Part shown: piece by piece, positions 1-6,516 of the stretch | Layout of the letters: each line of letters begins with the position of its first letter | Position numbering within the stretch: position 1 is the stretch's first letter | NCBI GenBank assembly: GCA_902461985.1 | Contig: CABQAB010000088.1 | Span: 1-7,994 of the forward strand | Length of the DNA stretch: 7,994 nt | From: an uncultured Bacteroidales bacterium | GTDB lineage: Bacteria > Bacteroidota > Bacteroidia > Bacteroidales > UBA932 | Direction of reading: 5' to 3' | The notes under the pieces: model-generated | What the model saw: the letters and a program-made list of their open reading frames with translations, nothing else | The model's database searches: none | Told to the model about the DNA's origin: nothing | Program-made: the position numbers and the translations under genes

Positions 1-69
1 AAACTCGTGTGTACCGAAAGAGTTGTCCTCATTGGAATGACCCTTCCACTGCAACCGACGGCACGGCAT
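1..69 (-). other. Left edge: frameshifted GH127 tail or start of a following gene
   Basis: Two readings of the bases after the GH127-type stop are possible. First, the frame shifted by one base is open from 69 to the window edge and reads LQWKGHSNEDNSFGTHEF across 1-54. That is protein-like and could be the missing C-terminal tail if one base was gained between about 32 and 70. Second, the stop TGA (29-31) overlaps an ATG (30-32) in ATGA, the same geometry as the GH3/GH127 junction, and would start a gene reading MRTTLSVHTS, which could be the beginning of a signal peptide. Only 28 bases lie beyond the stop, so neither reading can be settled from this window. Confidence 0.3.
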
Positions 70-1708
70 CTACAACTCCGTCCTCATTGCATTGTATTAC
101 AGCCGTCTCATCTACATGACCGTCAGCGAAACGGCAGTCCCTGGCAAATACGACAGGCCCTCTTACGACCGCCTGTGCATTGTTCATGACAAGTACCTCA
201 GTCCTGATGTCCATACAGATTTCAACGGTATCGCCATCTTTCCATTTACGTGACAGGCAGACATACCCCTTTTCCGGTACGGCATCCTCAGCCTCACCGT
301 TGACCCTGACCATGAATCCGGAAGCTGCACATCCAGGAACACGTAGAGCCAATGTGAAATACGTTGGCTTCTTCGTTGAGATACCGATGACGGCCTTGCC
401 GTCTACAGGGTAACCGGTATCTACAGTAAGGCTTACATTGTTCCTGCCGATGCTGAAGGATGCGCAGGACGGGAGATAAAGATTCACTGCCACAGCACTG
501 TCCGACACTCTATATGCGACCTGCGGTATGAGTGCGAAACCTCTCGGACCGTTTGCGTTACAGCAATTGATATGCAGCCCGCACTGCTCTTCTCCCTGGT
601 GCCTATGCCCTTCGAGTGGACTGTATTTTGATATCTGCGAGCCGTCATCCTTCATTGAAGCCATGAGCGCATTGTACATTGTCTTCTCAAACTGGTCAGC
701 ATACATCCCGTCCTGTGTCCTTTCAAGCATTCTCGCACAGAACTGCATCCAGGTGAAAGTCACGCATGTCTCCATCATGTGGTAGGTCGGTACCGTCTGT
801 CTCGCACGTCCCATGTACCAGCATTCGAATGCTGCTCCGGAACCTGCAACATTAATCTCGTCGCGTATAATGCTCCCGGCGGTCCTGCAGGCCGCTTCAA
901 TGTAATCCCTGTTTCCTGTCACTGTGCCGAGTTCCATAAGACCCTCATAGCATGACATCATTTCATAAGCTTTCTGCCCGTTTTCAAAGGACCACCATGA
1001 AGAAGGGAACTTTGAGCGTTCCGATACCGGAATGTCGGCTAAGGCCTTGGAAATCAGTTGCGCACTGTTTTCTTTTTCAATGCTTTCCACAATTCTTTCG
1101 GCAAATTCAAGATAGTCCCTGTTGCCTGTTTCCCTATAAAGATACACGACGGGTTCCAGAATCGAGCAGCTCGCCATTCCGAAATAATTTCCTGTACGTG
1201 CTATGTCCATATTCCTGTCCCGGAGTTCCCGGATAAGGCAGTCAATGGACTTCGACACTGCGTCCAGGGCATTCATGTCCCCGGAAATCCTATAATATGC
1301 CAGCAGCGACAATGCTGTATATTTACGTCCCCATATATCCCAGTTTGTAAGGCGTGCCTCTGCAGTATAGTTTCCGATGTAGCCGTCCCCGTCCTGGGTG
1401 TCCATGAGGGCTTCAGCGGCATGGCGTATCTTTTCCATAAGTTCCGGCTGAGGGCAGTATCTGTATGAATTTATAGCCCCGAGCATCCATTTCCCGATGA
1501 ATTCTGTCTTCCATGACCAGCTGTCATCACGGTGACGGAACGGCTCCACCAGTTCGTCCACATCCTGTGTCATCACCCTTCCGGCAATGCACAGGTCAAT
1601 CCTGTCCCCTATATATCCATTGATTCTTACCTTGGCCGGTTCGGAGGCTGCAAGGCGTACGCATGCTGACAGAAGCATCAGCAGAACGGCAGTTGATTTG
1701 ATATTCAT
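29..1708 (-). CDS. GH127/DUF1680-type putative beta-L-arabinofuranosidase, apparently short at its C-terminus
   Basis: This is a 559-residue exported protein. The N-terminus is a signal peptide with either a lipobox (LSAC, Cys16) or a signal peptidase I site (LAAS/E). The alpha/alpha-barrel follows, with WMLGAINSYRYCPQPEL, QDGDGYIGNY, WDIWGRKYTALSLLAYY and METCVTFTWMQFCARML, and then beta-sandwich strands. Against the characterised Bifidobacterium enzyme HypBA1, Glu313 and Cys315 (ETC) and Cys382-Cys383 (NCCNANGPR) match the zinc-ligand and catalytic-cysteine positions, and Glu295 is placed like the acid/base residue. This supports a zinc-dependent, cysteine-nucleophile retaining arabinofuranosidase, though family members also act on other sugars. 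The ATG at 1706-1708 is preferred over one at 1859-1861 because it gives a signal peptide and an ATGA overlap with the GH3 stop; the longer version would add 51 non-signal residues lying over GH3 coding sequence. After the RGPVVFARD motif only about 36 residues remain, fewer than I expect for the family. The protein has 19 cysteines. Confidence 0.88.
   Translation of the reverse strand: MNIKSTAVLLMLLSACVRLAASEPAKVRINGYIGDRIDLCIAGRVMTQDVDELVEPFRHRDDSWSWKTEFIGKWMLGAINSYRYCPQPELMEKIRHAAEALMDTQDGDGYIGNYTAEARLTNWDIWGRKYTALSLLAYYRISGDMNALDAVSKSIDCLIRELRDRNMDIARTGNYFGMASCSILEPVVYLYRETGNRDYLEFAERIVESIEKENSAQLISKALADIPVSERSKFPSSWWSFENGQKAYEMMSCYEGLMELGTVTGNRDYIEAACRTAGSIIRDEINVAGSGAAFECWYMGRARQTVPTYHMMETCVTFTWMQFCARMLERTQDGMYADQFEKTMYNALMASMKDDGSQISKYSPLEGHRHQGEEQCGLHINCCNANGPRGFALIPQVAYRVSDSAVAVNLYLPSCASFSIGRNNVSLTVDTGYPVDGKAVIGISTKKPTYFTLALRVPGCAASGFMVRVNGEAEDAVPEKGYVCLSRKWKDGDTVEICMDIRTEVLVMNNAQAVVRGPVVFARDCRFADGHVDETAVIQCNEDGVVDAVPSVAVEGSFQ
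1705..1708 (-). other. ATGA stop/start overlap between GH3 and GH127-type genes
   Basis: On the minus strand the GH3 gene ends with TGA (1705-1707) and the GH127-type gene begins with ATG (1706-1708), sharing ATGA. This geometry is typical of translational coupling by re-initiation. It also decides the start of the downstream gene, because the signal peptide begins exactly here. Confidence 0.85.
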
Positions 1709-4047
1709 TGCAGTCGTGTAAGGCGGTTGATTGGCATTGACGGGCTGAGGATGTCCTTGACAGTGGCTTTCTTTCCGGAAAGGCTCTGCCTCACGGTGCT
1801 TCTGATGTCGCGGACAGATGAGCCTATGAGGAAACTGTATTGTCCTGCAGGTGTTATCCATGCTGATTCCGACTCATCGAAAATGGCGAGGTTCTCCGCT
1901 TCTATGCGGATGGAGAGTGGCTGTGATTCTCCCGGCTGCAGTTCCTTTGTCTTGGCAAATGCGACAAGTTCCTTTACAGGAGTCTCTGTTCCGGAGGGTC
2001 TTGACACATAGACCTGTACAATCTCTTTTCCTGGTCTGTCTCCTGTATTTGTCACCGTTACTTCAAGGCAAAGGTCCTTTCCATCGGAGCTTATTTCTGC
2101 AGGGGAATAGCCGAAAGTCGTGTATGAAAGTCCGTACCCGAAAGGGTATGACACCCCTTTGCCGAATGATTCGAAGTATCTGTAGCCTACATATATGTCC
2201 TCTTCATATATGGTATGGTCAATATTCCTGTTTTCGCGGGAATGGGCTTTTCTGTTTGCTCCGAAGATGATTCCCGTGTCTGCGTTATGTGGAAAGTTCT
2301 GGTCGGAGGCATGGTCGCTGTAATCTGTCGGGAAGGTCATAGGAAGCTTTCCGCTCGGGTAGGACTTGCCGGAAATGACATCCGCTATGCTGTTGCCTCC
2401 TTCCTGGCCGCATTGCCATGTGCAGAGTATGGCATCCGGAAGATTCTTCCATGAACTGGTCTCTATCACACCGCTGATATTAAGGATGACTGTTACGCTT
2501 TTGCCTTCGGCATGGAAGGCCTCGCAGACATCTTTCAGCAGACTGCCCATGACGGGGTCCAGATAGAAACTTTCTGTGGAGCGTTCAGCAAATTCTCCGG
2601 CTGCAATCCCGACGGAAACCACAGCGGCATCGTTGCGCCCGGCCAGTTTCCTGATGGCTGAGCGGCTGATGCCCAGTTCCCTCGGACGCAGTTTCGCAGC
2701 CATGTGAAAGGTCTTATCCTCTTTTTCCAGCCGAGCCTTTTCAGCGGCAATGTGTGCCATGTACACGCTTTCCAGTTCACGGTCCGTCGAGTATCCTGCA
2801 TTCCTGAATCCTTCCGGCAATGATATGGTATATGCCCTGTTGACATCTCCTGAGCCGCTGCCTCCGGCTATCATGTCATAGGCACAGTTGCCGAACAGGG
2901 CGACTGTCCTTATATCATCACTGAACGGCATGGCTCCGTTGTCATTTTTCAGCAGTACCATTCCTTCGGGAGCAATCTTCCTTACAAATTCCGCATGGCC
3001 TTTGAGGTCCGGCCTGTCGGAATGACCGAATCCTTTGAAGCGCGGCGTGCGCATGATAAGTTCAAGGACTTCGCTTATATTCCTGTCCATGACAGCCTCA
3101 TCAAGTTCGCCTGATTCCATGGCTTCCATAAGACGGTCATACTCAGCGGCATACCCCGGCTGGAGCAGATTGTTGCCCGCCTTCATCTGTGCTGCCGCAT
3201 CGCTGCCGCCGAACCAGTCCGAGACCACGACACCATCATAGCCCCATTCGTCTCTCAGCAGAGAATCGAGAAGTTCCGGACTTTCTGATGTGTAGAAGCC
3301 GTTAAGATAGTTGTATGATGACATCACGCACCAGGGATCAGATTTTCTGATGGCAGTCTCAAATCCTCTGAGATATATTTCGCGCAACGCCCTTTGTGAC
3401 ACAATGGATTCGTTGGCCTTGCGGTTTGTCTCCTGATTGTTGGCGGCAAGGTGTTTTACGCAGGCTCCCACACCGCACTCTTGTATGCCCTTGACATACG
3501 CAGCCGCTATTTCTCCGCTGATCAACGGGTCTTCGGAATAATATTCATAATTCCTTCCGCAGAGCGGATGTCTTTGAATGTTGAGGGCGGGGGCGAGCAT
3601 GACATCAATGCCGTAGTCACGTGCCTCTTCTCCGATTGCCTTTCCGATTTCCCTGGCGGCCCCGGTATCCCATGTGGCTCCTATCAGTGTCGGCATAGGG
3701 AAGTGGGTGCAGAAATAGGAGGAAGTGTCATTGTCCCTTTGCGGGTCAATCCTCACTCCGGCCGGACCGTCGGAAAAGACTATTGCGGGTATTCCAAGCC
3801 TCGGAATGGGGTATGTCGTGCCTGCAGCCCCGGGTACTATCAGTTTTGTAGACCCTATCACCGCCTGGTCGCCGTTGTCCAGTCCCTCCATTCCCGTCCC
3901 TATTACGAATCTTGCCTTTTCGCTGCGTGTCATTGCCTTCACGACTTCCTCCAGAGGGTCTTTCCCCAGTTGAGGCGGATTATTCCCGCAACCTTGTACA
4001 ACATACGCTGCGGCTAAGACTGCCGCCATAAATCCTTTGACTTTCAT
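1705..4047 (-). CDS. Glycoside hydrolase family 3 lipoprotein (beta-glucosidase/beta-xylosidase type)
   Basis: This is a 780-residue exo-acting glycosidase. Residues 1-20 are a lipoprotein signal peptide ending VVQGC, so the enzyme is probably anchored in the periplasm or outer membrane. The TIM-barrel domain (about 30-340) carries FSDGPAGVR, GRNYEYYSEDP, the KH pair at 198-199, and VVVSDW with Asp277 as the expected catalytic nucleophile. The alpha/beta sandwich domain (about 360-600) carries AGEFAER; Glu485 aligns by motif with the family acid/base residue. YPFGYGLSYTTF and a fibronectin-III-like domain (about 658-745) close the protein. No PA14 insert is seen. A charged helical stretch at about 420-465 lies inside the second domain. 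Members of this family cleave beta-glucosides, beta-xylosides or alpha-L-arabinofuranosides, and motifs alone do not fix the substrate. Its stop overlaps the start of the GH127-type gene by 4 nt, so the two are probably made together and act on the same glycan. Confidence 0.93.
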   Translation of the reverse strand: MKVKGFMAAVLAAAYVVQGCGNNPPQLGKDPLEEVVKAMTRSEKARFVIGTGMEGLDNGDQAVIGSTKLIVPGAAGTTYPIPRLGIPAIVFSDGPAGVRIDPQRDNDTSSYFCTHFPMPTLIGATWDTGAAREIGKAIGEEARDYGIDVMLAPALNIQRHPLCGRNYEYYSEDPLISGEIAAAYVKGIQECGVGACVKHLAANNQETNRKANESIVSQRALREIYLRGFETAIRKSDPWCVMSSYNYLNGFYTSESPELLDSLLRDEWGYDGVVVSDWFGGSDAAAQMKAGNNLLQPGYAAEYDRLMEAMESGELDEAVMDRNISEVLELIMRTPRFKGFGHSDRPDLKGHAEFVRKIAPEGMVLLKNDNGAMPFSDDIRTVALFGNCAYDMIAGGSGSGDVNRAYTISLPEGFRNAGYSTDRELESVYMAHIAAEKARLEKEDKTFHMAAKLRPRELGISRSAIRKLAGRNDAAVVSVGIAAGEFAERSTESFYLDPVMGSLLKDVCEAFHAEGKSVTVILNISGVIETSSWKNLPDAILCTWQCGQEGGNSIADVISGKSYPSGKLPMTFPTDYSDHASDQNFPHNADTGIIFGANRKAHSRENRNIDHTIYEEDIYVGYRYFESFGKGVSYPFGYGLSYTTFGYSPAEISSDGKDLCLEVTVTNTGDRPGKEIVQVYVSRPSGTETPVKELVAFAKTKELQPGESQPLSIRIEAENLAIFDESESAWITPAGQYSFLIGSSVRDIRSTVRQSLSGKKATVKDILSPSMPINRLTRLQ

Positions 4048-4057
4048 AACTGCATCA

Positions 4058-5071
4058 TTATTTCGCCTTGACCTTTATTACCCTTTTGAGCTTCCCGTCT
4101 GTCGTTTCTTCCCTGACCTGATAGGTCAATGGTGTCGATTTCTGTATCAAAGACAGCATCTGATCGAAGGAAGCCCTCTCGAACGTTGCATGGAGAATGG
4201 CGTCGGACAGACGGTCATCCACTTCAAAATCAGCATCGTATACGAGTCCTATGCGTTTGAATACATTTTTCAGAGGTTCATTGTTGAAAGCAAGCCTTCC
4301 GTCTCTCCATGAGATGTTCTTGTCTGTATTGCCGAGGTAAAGGACCCCTTTCTTTCTGTTTGAGTTATACACTACCGTCTGTCTCGGCGACATAGTGTAT
4401 GTCCACTTGCTGTCGTGTACATTTACCACCCCTTCGGTCAGAGTTACGGCCGCGATGCTGTCCCGCGCGTATGAGCAGACGTTGAATTCAGTGCCGACTG
4501 CCTCTATTCCGAATCCTGAGGGCGTGCTTACCCTGAACGGATGTTCTGCATCCTTCGCAACTTTGAAGAAAGCTTCCCCGTCGATTTCAACAGCCCTGGG
4601 GCCATCTTTGACCTGGGAGTATTTTATGCTGCTTCCCCCGTTGAGCCAGAGTTCAGTGCTGTCCGGCAGCATAGTATGGACCACGCTTCCCGGCATGGCT
4701 GCAATCTCGTGATTTATGGCAAGAGGAAGTGAAGACTGGACATCACGGCTGAAATACAGATAGCCGGAAAGCAGCATCAGCGGAAATGAAAGTCCCGCGG
4801 CAACCTTCAGAAATATGTTGCCGACCCTGTCACGCAAAGCCGGCTGCTTCTGCAGACTTATTCTCTTCAGGATATAGTCAAGAGATTCCCTCGTGTCAAT
4901 CGTATCTGCAATCAGGGGAGAAATGCCGGCATCCCATACGTTCTTGATTTCACAGAAATTTTTCGCAGCATCGTCAGACGCCGCTATTTTCTGAGCCAGT
5001 TCCTTCAATTCGGCTCCGTCTGCATCTCCCGACAGACTCCGTACAATCAAATTGTCATCAACTGTTTTCAT
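4058..5071 (-). CDS. FecR-type anti-sigma factor
   Basis: This is a 337-residue protein with the three-part layout of Bacteroidota FecR proteins. Residues 1 to about 82 are a cytoplasmic sigma-binding region. One membrane segment follows at about 85-107 (hydrophobic, with LKVAAGLSFPLMLLSGYLYF). The periplasmic FecR domain covers about 120-220, with the typical MLPDSTELWLNGGSSIKY, VEIDGEAFFKVAKDAEHPF and VGTEFNVCSY stretches. A DUF4974-like C-terminal region covers about 256-320 (GRLAFNNEPLKNVFKRIGLVY). It would sequester the sigma factor encoded 4 nt upstream (junction TGAAAATATG) and release it on a signal. In characterised systems that signal arrives through the N-terminal domain of a TonB-dependent outer-membrane transducer. 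No such transducer gene is visible here, so the input is unknown. The gene ends 10 nt before the GH3 gene, consistent with co-transcription. Confidence 0.95.
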   Translation of the reverse strand: MKTVDDNLIVRSLSGDADGAELKELAQKIAASDDAAKNFCEIKNVWDAGISPLIADTIDTRESLDYILKRISLQKQPALRDRVGNIFLKVAAGLSFPLMLLSGYLYFSRDVQSSLPLAINHEIAAMPGSVVHTMLPDSTELWLNGGSSIKYSQVKDGPRAVEIDGEAFFKVAKDAEHPFRVSTPSGFGIEAVGTEFNVCSYARDSIAAVTLTEGVVNVHDSKWTYTMSPRQTVVYNSNRKKGVLYLGNTDKNISWRDGRLAFNNEPLKNVFKRIGLVYDADFEVDDRLSDAILHATFERASFDQMLSLIQKSTPLTYQVREETTDGKLKRVIKVKAK

Positions 5072-5075
5072 ATTT

Positions 5076-5636
5076 TCAGATAGTAGGAAAATGTTTCTTA
5101 ATCGTTGCCCTCAATTGTCTTATCACATTGGTTATCCTGACTTCTACAGTCCGCCGTGAAATGTTCATGGACTTGGCGATATCGTCGTATTTGACACCAT
5201 CCCAGCGGCTCATCTTGAAAATGGCCACAGATTTGGCGTCAAGAGAGGAGAGTGTGTCGTCAACAAGCTTTTTCAACTCGTCGTAAAGGATATAGTTGTC
5301 AAGAGCCGCAGAATTTATGTCCATGGACAAGAGCAGGGCAGCCGAATAGCTGTCCTTCACGCGGCGGTGTTTGATTGCATCCAGACAGTCGTGCCTGACG
5401 CTCCGCAGAAGAAAACTTCTGAGATTACTGATGTCGAGCCTTTCCCTGTGTTCCCAGATTTCCACGAAAAGGTCCATCACTATATCCTCACATTCATCCA
5501 TATCAGTTATGAATGAATTGCAATACAGCACAAGACTTCGATAATATCTCGAAAAGATTGCAGCAAAGGCGTATGAATCGCCTTTGCGCAATCTTTTCAG
5601 AAGAAATCCGTCATCGGGAATGTTCACTTCTACCAT
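5076..5636 (-). CDS. ECF-type RNA polymerase sigma-70 factor
   Basis: This is a 186-residue protein of normal length for an extracytoplasmic-function sigma factor. Region 2 spans about residues 24-92, with FAAIFSRYYRSLVLYC, the acidic DECEDIVMDLFVEIWE stretch (core polymerase binding) and LRSFLLRSVRHDCLDAIKHRR (-10 recognition and melting). Region 4 spans about 120-178, with LSSLDAKSVAIFKMSRWDG followed by the helix-turn-helix YDDIAKSMNISRRTVEVRI that reads the -35 element. It directs RNA polymerase to a small regulon once released by its anti-sigma factor, most likely the FecR protein encoded 4 nt downstream. Its ATG lies 4 nt after the TGA of the fimbrillin gene (TGATTAGATG), which suggests translational coupling. 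Such pairs usually precede a TonB-dependent transporter gene; here they follow fimbrillin genes and precede glycosidases. The regulon cannot be read from this window. Confidence 0.95.
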   Translation of the reverse strand: MVEVNIPDDGFLLKRLRKGDSYAFAAIFSRYYRSLVLYCNSFITDMDECEDIVMDLFVEIWEHRERLDISNLRSFLLRSVRHDCLDAIKHRRVKDSYSAALLLSMDINSAALDNYILYDELKKLVDDTLSSLDAKSVAIFKMSRWDGVKYDDIAKSMNISRRTVEVRITNVIRQLRATIKKHFPTI

Positions 5637-5640
5637 CTAA

Positions 5641-6501
5641 TCAATCAAATCTCTCAACTTTCCAGTCTTCTATTTCCCTGAGCGAGATGTCGAATCCGGG
5701 GCGGGTTAAATGCAGGTCAAATATATAAAGTTTGCCGCTTTCAAAGTTCAGGCTGCCGAGCTTTTTGCGGAACGGCAGGCCGTCGATGTCGCATCTGACG
5801 GTGACTGAGGATGCGGCCGGCATCAGGAGGGATTCGGCAATCTGCCCGTCCGTTTTCATTGCAATTGCAGACGGCTCTCCAGATGATGCCATACAGCCCC
5901 CGGACATGGAGAACACTCCTTGGACCGGCACGCCTTCAATCTGCGGATTGAGCCCTTTGATGGCATCTGCCGGCACTTCTTCCGCAGCGCTTATCTCGAA
6001 ACGCACCAGACTCAGCACGTGTTTCATCTGCAGTTTGACCGGAGACAGTGAAGGATATTTGTTTCTGGCATTATCCGAATACAGATAGTCGCTCAGAACT
6101 GCTTTTTCATCTGTGCTGACATCAAGAGCCAGGGTTTTGCTCTCAGCCGCCGATGCCGAATACGGATAGAAACACACGAAGTTCACCTTTGAAGCATCGG
6201 ACGGATATTGCGGCATCACATCCTGGCCGGCAGGGTTCAGCACTCCCTCGGCATCCGCTGTCAGTCTCAGGCATGCAGCCGAAGACATGCCTTCGGCATC
6301 CGAACTTGAGTACATGAACATCCCCACTTCCTCTCCACCTTCCCAATTTTCTGGAAGAGCACTGTCAAAAGGTAGTATGCTGGCCTTCATCTGCACGGTC
6401 ATAGGCTCTCTGTCCATATTGCCGCCTTCGTATATGTCTTCACAGGAGGCCGTCATGCAGACGAGAGCTATGCCGCCAAGTGTATATAATGTCTTTTTCA
6501 T
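5641..6501 (-). CDS. Fimbrillin-family (Mfa-like) lipoprotein
   Basis: This is a 286-residue protein. The first 20 residues form a lipoprotein signal peptide (basic MKKT, hydrophobic core, then TASC), with Cys20 the likely lipidated residue followed by Glu-Asp. The mature part shows the fimbrillin-family pattern: a GGEEVGMFMY strand near residues 55-64, VNFVCFYPYSA near 106-116, LQMKHVLSLVRFEI near 157-170 and a closing beta-strand with the IEDW motif near 277-280. By analogy with Mfa/Fim proteins it would reach the outer membrane as a lipoprotein and could be a fimbrial stalk, anchor or stand-alone surface subunit; the sequence does not decide which. The ATG at 6499-6501 is chosen because it starts a complete signal peptide. 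No GGAGG-type ribosome site precedes it, which is usual in Bacteroidota. It lies 15 nt after the larger fimbrillin-like gene and 4 nt before the sigma factor gene. Confidence 0.85.
   Translation of the reverse strand: MKKTLYTLGGIALVCMTASCEDIYEGGNMDREPMTVQMKASILPFDSALPENWEGGEEVGMFMYSSSDAEGMSSAACLRLTADAEGVLNPAGQDVMPQYPSDASKVNFVCFYPYSASAAESKTLALDVSTDEKAVLSDYLYSDNARNKYPSLSPVKLQMKHVLSLVRFEISAAEEVPADAIKGLNPQIEGVPVQGVFSMSGGCMASSGEPSAIAMKTDGQIAESLLMPAASSVTVRCDIDGLPFRKKLGSLNFESGKLYIFDLHLTRPGFDISLREIEDWKVERFD
5718..5745 (-). promoter_or_regulatory. Possible internal Bacteroidota-type promoter ahead of the sigma factor gene
   Basis: On the minus strand TATATTTG (5718-5725) fits the Bacteroides -7 consensus TAnnTTTG, and TTTG (5742-5745) lies 16 nt further upstream as a possible -33 element, a little closer than the usual spacing. 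Transcription would begin roughly 70-80 nt before the sigma factor ATG and give the regulators and glycosidases their own start site. The site is inside fimbrillin coding sequence (the LYIFDL codons), and a match to the six fixed bases is expected about twice per strand in a window of this size, so chance is a real possibility. Confidence 0.2.
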
Positions 6502-6516
6502 AGTCTATATCAAGTG

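Noticed and set aside
1709..1861. A longer N-terminus for the GH127-type protein, starting at the ATG at 1859-1861
   Set aside because: The extra 51 residues are basic, lack signal-peptide character and lie entirely over GH3 coding sequence. The ATG at 1708 starts a clean signal peptide in an ATGA overlap.
1851..2270. A 139-residue plus-strand reading frame opposite the GH3 C-terminus
   Set aside because: It is antisense to the fibronectin-III-like and YPFGYGLSY regions, with no recognisable domain or start signal.
2535..2846. A 103-residue minus-strand frame inside the GH3 gene
   Set aside because: It is an out-of-frame overlap with conserved GH3 codons. The GH3 frame is intact through the region, so no frameshift or nested gene is needed.
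3451..4017. A 188-residue plus-strand reading frame opposite the GH3 gene
   Set aside because: It lies fully antisense to conserved GH3 N-terminal sequence, resembles no family I know and is best explained as a shadow of the real gene.
6502..6516. A terminator or promoter between the two fimbrillin genes
   Set aside because: The gap is only 15 nt, with no hairpin plus T-run and no TAnnTTTG match nearby.
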